Source: Nostocoides sp. Soil756
GTDB lineage: Bacteria > Actinomycetota > Actinomycetes > Actinomycetales > Dermatophilaceae
NCBI RefSeq assembly: GCF_001428065.1
Contig: NZ_LMSE01000004.1
Coordinates: forward strand, 1-64,000
Length of the DNA stretch: 64,000 nt
Reading direction: 5' to 3'
Positions 59,428 to 64,000 of this stretch are shown piece by piece. Both the position numbers and the translations under genes were made by a program. The notes under the pieces were generated by a model. It did not search any database, had not been told where the DNA came from, and was given only the letters and a program-made list of their open reading frames with translations. Position 1 is the first letter of the stretch; each line of letters opens with the position of its first letter.

Positions 59428-60085
59428 GCCGCTCGACGTCGAGGAGGAGCACGGCACGGGCCTCGAGGCGCAGCCAGCCGCGCGAGGCGAAGTCGGCCAG
59501 CGCCTTGTTGACGGTCTCGCGGGAGGCGCCCACCAGCTGGGCGAGCTCCTCCTGGGTGAGGTCGTGGGCCACCATCACGCCCTCGTCGACCGGGCGCCCG
59601 AAGCGGCCCGCGAGGTCGAGCAGGGCCTTGGCGACGCGGCCGGGGACGTCGGTGAAGACGAGGTCGGCCAGCACGTCGTTGGTGCGGCGCAGCCGGCGGG
59701 CCAGCGCGCTGAGCAGGGTCAGGGCCACGCCGGGACGCTGCGCCAGGAACTCCTTGAGCTGCTCGTGCCCCATCGACACCAGCTGGGTCTCGGCGACCGC
59801 GGTGGCGGTGGCGGTGCGCGGCCCGGGGTCGAAGAGGGAGAGCTCGCCGAACATCTCGCCCGGCCCGAGGATGGCGAGCAGGTTCTCGCGGCCGTCGCTG
59901 CTGGTGCGGCCGAGCTTGATCTTGCCCTCGGCGATGACGTACAGGCGGTCGCCCTGGTCCCCCTCGTGGAAGAGGACGTCGCCGCGTTCGAGCCGCGAGC
60001 TGCTCATCGTCGCGATGAGGGACTCGGCGGCCGCCTCGTCGAGGGGGGAGAAGAGCGGCGCTTTCCGCACGACGTCGTGATCCAC
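59408..60085 (-). CDS. crp: Crp/Fnr-family regulator, Crp-like
   Basis: A 225-residue cyclic-nucleotide-binding regulator. [19 protein letters not shown] (about residues 76-94) is the phosphate-binding cassette, with the Arg and Thr that hold cAMP. The C-terminal helix-turn-helix is [20 protein letters not shown], ending with a recognition helix like that of mycobacterial Crp. Start GTG 60085. A 13-bp palindrome lies just upstream. Neighbours nth and the MBL gene match the mycobacterial crp locus. Confidence 0.9.
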   Translation of the reverse strand: MDHDVVRKAPLFSPLDEAAAESLIATMSSSRLERGDVLFHEGDQGDRLYVIAEGKIKLGRTSSDGRENLLAILGPGEMFGELSLFDPGPRTATATAVAETQLVSMGHEQLKEFLAQRPGVALTLLSALARRLRRTNDVLADLVFTDVPGRVAKALLDLAGRFGRPVDEGVMVAHDLTQEELAQLVGASRETVNKALADFASRGWLRLEARAVLLLDVERLRRRAR

Positions 60086-60087
60086 GG

Positions 60088-60100
60088 GGCACAGTGTGCC
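60088..60100. promoter_or_regulatory. palindrome upstream of crp
   Basis: GGCACAGTGTGCC is a perfect 13-bp palindrome 3 bp before the GTG of crp and about 64 bp before nth. It could be an autoregulatory site; it resembles half of the TGTGA-type Crp site only loosely. Confidence 0.3.
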
Positions 60101-60163
60101 AGAACAGGGCCGGAGGCCAGGGGACGAGCCGGGCTGTCGCCGCCCGGCCGTAGGCTCCGGGAC

Positions 60164-60952
60164 ATGCCCGTGCGCCCCACGCCCGCCGTCCGCCGTGCGG
60201 CCACCGGTGAGGAGTCGCCGGTCGCCCGCACCCGCCGAGCCCGCCGCATCCACCAGGCCCTGCTCGAGCGCTACCCCTACGCCCACTGCGAGCTCGACTT
60301 CGAGACCCCGCTCCAGCTGCTGGTCGCCACCGTCCTCTCGGCCCAGACCACCGACGTCATGGTCAACACCGTCACCCCCACGCTGTTCTCGCGCTGGCCC
60401 ACGGCGCAGGCGCTGGCCGAGGCCGACCGCGAGGAGATGGAGGCCGTGCTGAGGCCCACCGGCTTCTTCCGCGCCAAGACGAACTCGGTCATCACCCTCG
60501 CGCAGGCCGTCGTCGAGCGCTTCGGCGGCGAGGTTCCCGGCCGGCTCGAGGACCTCGTCACCCTGCCCGGGGTCGGTCGCAAGACCGCCAACGTCGTGCT
60601 GGGCAACGCCTTCGGGGTTCCGGGCATCACCGTCGACACCCACGTCGGGCGCCTGGTCCGCCGCTGGGGCTGGACCCAGGAGACCGACCCGGTCAAGGTC
60701 GAGAAGGACATCGCCGCGCTCATCCCCCGCAAGGACTGGACGATGATGAGCCACGTCGTGATCTTCCACGGCCGGCGCACCTGCTTCGCCCGCAAACCCG
60801 CCTGCGGCGCCTGCCCGGTCACCCGCTGGTGCCCCGCGTACGGCGAGGGTGAGACCGACCCCACGGCCGCGCGCGCCCTCCTGAAGTTCGAGCTCGCCCC
60901 CGGTGCGGTCCTGCCCGACCCGCCACCGGGCCCCCTGCCCGACGACGCCTGA
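60164..60952 (+). CDS. nth: endonuclease III
   Basis: A 262-residue DNA glycosylase/AP lyase that removes oxidised pyrimidines. The helix-hairpin-helix [13 protein letters not shown] carries the catalytic Lys, VDTHVGRL the catalytic Asp, and [17 protein letters not shown] the C-x6-C-x2-C-x5-C [4Fe-4S] cluster. TAGGCT ends 7 nt before ATG 60164, consistent with a leaderless transcript. It is divergent from crp. Confidence 0.93.
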   Translation: MPVRPTPAVRRAATGEESPVARTRRARRIHQALLERYPYAHCELDFETPLQLLVATVLSAQTTDVMVNTVTPTLFSRWPTAQALAEADREEMEAVLRPTGFFRAKTNSVITLAQAVVERFGGEVPGRLEDLVTLPGVGRKTANVVLGNAFGVPGITVDTHVGRLVRRWGWTQETDPVKVEKDIAALIPRKDWTMMSHVVIFHGRRTCFARKPACGACPVTRWCPAYGEGETDPTAARALLKFELAPGAVLPDPPPGPLPDDA

Positions 60953-61065
60953 CCGGCCGGGATGCGCCGGGCGCGCGCCCGGGCCCGGCGATGCCGCGCG
61001 TTCCAGCCCGCGAGCCGTCTCGCCGACTCGGTCCCGCAGCCGGTCGCGTTCTCTACGATGACGCC

Positions 61066-61740
61066 ATGACACCGCCGCCCACGTGGCTCACGCGCCTGGC
61101 GGGGCGCGACGACCTGCGCGACCACGCGTGGTTCGCCGCACACCCGCCGCCGCGGACCGGGGTCCGCGAGTCGGCCGTCCTGGTGCTCTTCGGCCCGGGC
61201 GAGCGCGGTGTCGACGTCGTCCTCACCGAGCGCGCCCACACCCTGCGCGCCCATCCGGGCCAGGTGTCCTTCCCCGGAGGAGGGGTGGATCCCGGCGACG
61301 ACGGTCACGTCGGCGCGGCCCTGCGCGAGGCGCAGGAGGAGGTCGGGCTCGACCCCGAGAGCGTCGACGTCCTCGCCGTCCTGCCGCCGCTGCACCTGAC
61401 GCCGAGCCGTAACGCCGTGACCCCGGTGGTCGGTTGGTGGCCCGCGCCCGCCCCGATCGGCGTTGTCGACCGGCGCGAGGTCGCCCGCGTCGTGCGCGCC
61501 CCGCTGGCCGACCTGCTCGACCCCGCCCGCCGCTTCACCGCGGTCTTCGGCGACTACCGTGCCCCGGGCTTCGAGGTGTCGGGTCTCTTCATCTGGGGGT
61601 TCACCGCCATGCTGCTCGACTCGCTCCTCGACCTCGCCGGTCTCACCGTGCCCTGGGACGACACCGTCGAGCGGGGTCTGCCCGACGCCGTGATGTCGCC
61701 CTGGATGCGCACCCTGGCCGAGCACGGGGAGGGCGCGTGA
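61066..61740 (+). CDS. Nudix hydrolase, CoA-pyrophosphatase type
   Basis: A 224-residue Nudix protein. VVLTERAHTLRAHPGQVSFP is the CoA-pyrophosphatase (UPF0035) signature and GGGVDPGDDGHVGAALREAQ with EEVGL completes the Nudix box. It probably cleaves CoA or its derivatives. TACGAT ends 6 nt before ATG 61066, so leaderless. Its stop overlaps the marP-like GTG start, as in mycobacteria. The thioredoxin-like gene found between nth and this gene in M. tuberculosis is missing here. Confidence 0.88.
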   Translation: MTPPPTWLTRLAGRDDLRDHAWFAAHPPPRTGVRESAVLVLFGPGERGVDVVLTERAHTLRAHPGQVSFPGGGVDPGDDGHVGAALREAQEEVGLDPESVDVLAVLPPLHLTPSRNAVTPVVGWWPAPAPIGVVDRREVARVVRAPLADLLDPARRFTAVFGDYRAPGFEVSGLFIWGFTAMLLDSLLDLAGLTVPWDDTVERGLPDAVMSPWMRTLAEHGEGA

Positions 61741-62945
61741 ACGGCTCGCTGCTGCTCGACCTCCTGCTCGGCCTGGTGCTGCTCGTCTACACCCTCAGCG
61801 GCTTCCGCCAAGGCCTGATCGCCGCGATGCTGGGGCTGCTGGGCCTCATCGTGGGGGCCTTCGTCACCCTGCGCTACGCCCCGGACCTGATCACCGAGTA
61901 CACCGAGCTCGACCTCACCACCCCGGGCGGGACCCTGGTGCTCATCGGTGTCGTGCTCGTCGTCGCCACCCTGGCCCAGGGCGTCATGCTCGCGATCGCG
62001 TCCCGCTTCCGGGAGGCCATCCGCGCGGCCGCGTTCCGGGCCGTGGACAGCACCCTCGGGGCCATCGCCCTGCTGGTGGCGGCGATCCTGGTCATGTGGG
62101 TGGTCGCCGGTGCCGTGCGCACCGGGGGGCCGCCGCAGCTGCGGGCGGCCGTGGCCCAGTCGGCGGTGGTGCGCGTCATCGACCTCCTCGTCCCCAGCCA
62201 GACCTCGATCCTGGTCGACGACGTCACCCGCGCCCTCGACCGCACCGGCATCCCGCGGGTCTTCGAGGGGCTCGGGCCCGAGCCGATCACGCCGATCGCC
62301 GCACCGGACCCCGCCCTCGTCAGCGACCCCCAGGTGGCGCGGGCCGTCGCCTCGGTCATCCACGTGCGGGCCGAGGCCCCCCGCTGCGACCAGACGCAGG
62401 TCGGCAGCGGCTGGGTCCTCTCCTCCGGCCACGTCGTCACCAACGCCCACGTCGTGGCCGGGGCCTCCCGGATCACCGTCGACGTCGGCGGGAAGGGCCC
62501 CGAGCTCACCGCCCGCGTGGTGGCGTTCGACCCCGACCGTGACATCGCGGTGCTCGCGGTCCCCTCGTTGGCGGCGCGTCCCATCCCCACCGGGTCTGCG
62601 CTGGGGCGCGGCGCCGACACCGTGCTGGCCGGGTTCCCCGGCGACGAGGGGCTCTGGGTGGGCGCCGGGCGCGTCCGCGGGGTCCTCGAGGCGCGCGGGG
62701 CCAACATCTACGGCGACGCCGGCGCGACCCGCGAGATCTACTCGCTGCGAGCCCAGGTGCGCCAGGGTGCCTCCGGCGGACCGGTGCTCGACACCGATGG
62801 CCGGGTGGTCGGGATGATCTTCGCGACCTCCCTCGACGACCCCCAGACCGGCTACGCGCTCACCCTGGCCGAGATGGCGCCGGTGCTGCGTGACGCGGGG
62901 GCGGCCCAGGACCGGGTCGGCACCGGGCGCTGCACCGCGCACTGA
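61737..62945 (+). CDS. marP: MarP-type membrane serine protease (CvpA + trypsin-like)
   Basis: A 402-residue protein. Four membrane helices of a CvpA-like domain (about residues 1-125) are followed by an extracytoplasmic chymotrypsin-fold protease: His in TNAHVV (about 236), Asp in DPDRDIAVL and Ser in QGASGGPV (about 345). Cys in APRCDQT and TGRCTAH could form the disulfide known in MarP. M. tuberculosis MarP supports acid resistance by processing the peptidoglycan hydrolase RipA. It is GTGA-coupled to the Nudix gene. Confidence 0.9.
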   Translation: MNGSLLLDLLLGLVLLVYTLSGFRQGLIAAMLGLLGLIVGAFVTLRYAPDLITEYTELDLTTPGGTLVLIGVVLVVATLAQGVMLAIASRFREAIRAAAFRAVDSTLGAIALLVAAILVMWVVAGAVRTGGPPQLRAAVAQSAVVRVIDLLVPSQTSILVDDVTRALDRTGIPRVFEGLGPEPITPIAAPDPALVSDPQVARAVASVIHVRAEAPRCDQTQVGSGWVLSSGHVVTNAHVVAGASRITVDVGGKGPELTARVVAFDPDRDIAVLAVPSLAARPIPTGSALGRGADTVLAGFPGDEGLWVGAGRVRGVLEARGANIYGDAGATREIYSLRAQVRQGASGGPVLDTDGRVVGMIFATSLDDPQTGYALTLAEMAPVLRDAGAAQDRVGTGRCTAH

Positions 62946-63026
62946 CGAGCGGGGCCGCTCCCGGGGCGCACCCAAGGCGGCGGCCCGTCCGTGACCCATG
63001 GCGCGGGCGGCTGCCCGCGCGCCGGC

Positions 63027-63419
63027 TCAGCCGTTCTGGTGCTTGAGCGTCGCCACGGTGAGCTTGGCCTGCTCGACCGCCTTCGTGGGGGCGGGCTTCG
63101 CGCGCCGCACGGCCTTGATGCCGAGCAGCCCCAGGACGGCCGCGCCGGCGAGGAAGAGCACGGTCACGATGAGGTAGCCGGCCCAGACCGGCAGCCAGAC
63201 CGCGATCACCCACGCGATGGTGTGGAAGAGGCCGAAGACCGCGAACACGCCCAGCACCGCGGCGCCTCCGAGGAGGCCGGCGCCCTTGCCCAGGACCTTG
63301 GCGCCCTGGCCGATCTCGGCCTTCGCGAGCGCGATCTCACCGCGCACGATCCCCTGGAGGTCGTGCGTGGCGTCGGCCACGAGCTGCCCGATGGTGCGTT
63401 CGGTGCTCTCGGGGGGCAT
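63027..63419 (-). CDS. phage-holin-family (Actinobacteria type) membrane protein
   Basis: A 130-residue protein. An amphipathic N-terminal half (IGQLVADATHDLQGIVRGEI then ALAKAEIGQGAKVLG) leads to two membrane helices (about residues 48-73 and 80-102) and a basic tail. This is the chromosomal holin-like family (PF07332 type) of actinobacteria, not a lysis gene of a prophage as far as the context shows. The start is ATG 63419. Confidence 0.83.
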   Translation of the reverse strand: MPPESTERTIGQLVADATHDLQGIVRGEIALAKAEIGQGAKVLGKGAGLLGGAAVLGVFAVFGLFHTIAWVIAVWLPVWAGYLIVTVLFLAGAAVLGLLGIKAVRRAKPAPTKAVEQAKLTVATLKHQNG

Positions 63420-63469
63420 GAGGGTCCTCGTGTCGGTCGTCGTCCCACGTCGGGCGGTCTGACCCGACC

Positions 63470-64000
63470 TTACCGAGTCGCCCGGCCCGTGGGCCCCGCC
63501 CGGTCCTGGAAGCAGTCGGGGACGCCGTCTCCGTCGTCGTCGCGGGTCTCGCGCTCGTGGATGCGTCGGTACACCGCGTTGCGTCGGCGCAGGACGACCG
63601 CGGCCAGGGCCGCCGCGAGCACCGACCCGACCAGGATGCCCAGCTTGACGTGCTCGTCGCGCTCGGACCCGGCGCCGAACGCCAGCTCGCCGACGAGCAG
63701 GGAGACCGTGAATCCGACCCCGGTGAGGATCGACAGGCCCGCGATATCGGACCACGCGAGGTCGTCGTCGAGCCGGGCCCGGGTGAAGCGCGCCATGAGG
63801 TAGGTCGACCCGAGGACCCCGACCAGCTTGCCGACGACGAGCCCGGCCACGACGCCGATGGCCACCGGGTCGCTCAGGGCCTGGCCGAGCCCTCCGCTGC
63901 CGATGGCGACCCCCGAGGCGAAGAACGCGAAGACCGGGACGGCGACGCCGGCGGACAGCGGGCGGATGCGGTGCTCGAACCGGTGCGCCACGTCGGTGTC
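63470..64000 (-). CDS. nhaA: Na+/H+ antiporter NhaA, C-terminal part
   Basis: The gene continues beyond the window. About 177 residues are visible, with four to five membrane helices. [31 protein letters not shown] and [20 protein letters not shown] are NhaA landmarks. The tail after the last helix is unusual: it ends with [13 protein letters not shown], a calcium-binding thrombospondin-type-3-like motif. The ion-binding Asp pair of the N-terminal half lies outside the window. Confidence 0.88.
   Translation of the reverse strand, partial: DTDVAHRFEHRIRPLSAGVAVPVFAFFASGVAIGSGGLGQALSDPVAIGVVAGLVVGKLVGVLGSTYLMARFTRARLDDDLAWSDIAGLSILTGVGFTVSLLVGELAFGAGSERDEHVKLGILVGSVLAAALAAVVLRRRNAVYRRIHERETRDDDGDGVPDCFQDRAGPTGRATR

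Noticed and set aside
63027-63419. Prophage holin indicating a lysis module
   Set aside because: No endolysin, terminase or other phage genes are nearby; this family is a common chromosomal membrane protein in actinobacteria.

Overview
This is chromosomal DNA of a high-GC actinobacterium, probably a free-living member of the Micrococcales or a relative. The evidence is a WhiB-family iron-sulfur regulator, a GAF-ANTAR protein, an F420-type luciferase-like oxidoreductase, a MASE1-GGDEF-EAL protein, a MarP-type CvpA/serine protease, near-uniform G or C at third codon positions, and many ATGA/GTGA-coupled genes and apparent leaderless starts. The stretch from about 49.3 to 63.0 kb follows, from memory, the gene content of the Mycobacterium tuberculosis Rv3671c-Rv3683 block (marP, CoA-type Nudix, nth, crp, metallo-beta-lactamase fold, RidA, two ArsA-like ATPases, whiB4, ponA2, metallophosphoesterase).

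Layout. 1-3.43 kb is the end of an integrated mobile region: AT-richer hypothetical genes, an ISL3-family insertion sequence, IS debris and a Phd/RelE-type toxin-antitoxin pair. It stops at a 40-bp copy of the 3' half of a tRNA-Thr gene, the usual scar of a tRNA-targeted integrase. 3.5-6.6 kb carries a YeiH-type transporter with its divergent LysR regulator, then an SDR oxidoreductase. 6.9-24.0 kb is a catabolic region: aminotransferase, RidA, then an almost gapless operon with a complete dipeptide/oligopeptide ABC transporter, a Gfo/Idh/MocA dehydrogenase, a TldD/TldE protease pair, two tandem DUF4438 proteins, a GntR regulator and a second Gfo/Idh/MocA enzyme, followed by a D-2-hydroxyacid dehydrogenase and an LLM oxidoreductase. 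The layout suggests import of a peptide-like compound, its cleavage by TldD/E, and oxidation or transamination of the products. This is the most novel-looking system in the window.

24.0-28.6 kb holds a LysR regulator facing a four-gene operon: Tm-1-like protein, PEP-hydrolase-like TIM barrel, cupin and 2-oxoglutarate/Fe(II) oxygenase. 28.7-38.2 kb is a mixed set: DUF6328 membrane protein, Rho-N-like protein, hydrolase, GMC oxidoreductase, GAF-ANTAR regulator, zinc-ribbon membrane protein and a cyclic-di-GMP enzyme. 38.5-44.7 kb is a six-gene, fully overlapping cassette of four glycosyltransferases, an acyl-CoA-dehydrogenase-like protein and a PIG-L deacetylase-methyltransferase fusion, probably making a small glycosylated product. 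44.7-48.8 kb has a sulfite-oxidase-like molybdoenzyme with its flavin reductase, an acyl-ACP desaturase, a tandem universal stress protein and a small membrane protein. 49.1-63.0 kb is tRNA-Pro(CGG) plus the conserved cell-envelope/redox block. The window ends in an Actinobacteria-type holin-like membrane protein and the C-terminal part of NhaA.

Non-coding features include a two-copy 56-bp palindromic repeat, shared TGTCGACA palindromes in the catabolic region, three 20-bp-spaced repeats between ponA2 and whiB4, several strong hairpin terminators, and back-to-back leaderless promoters near 57.1 kb.
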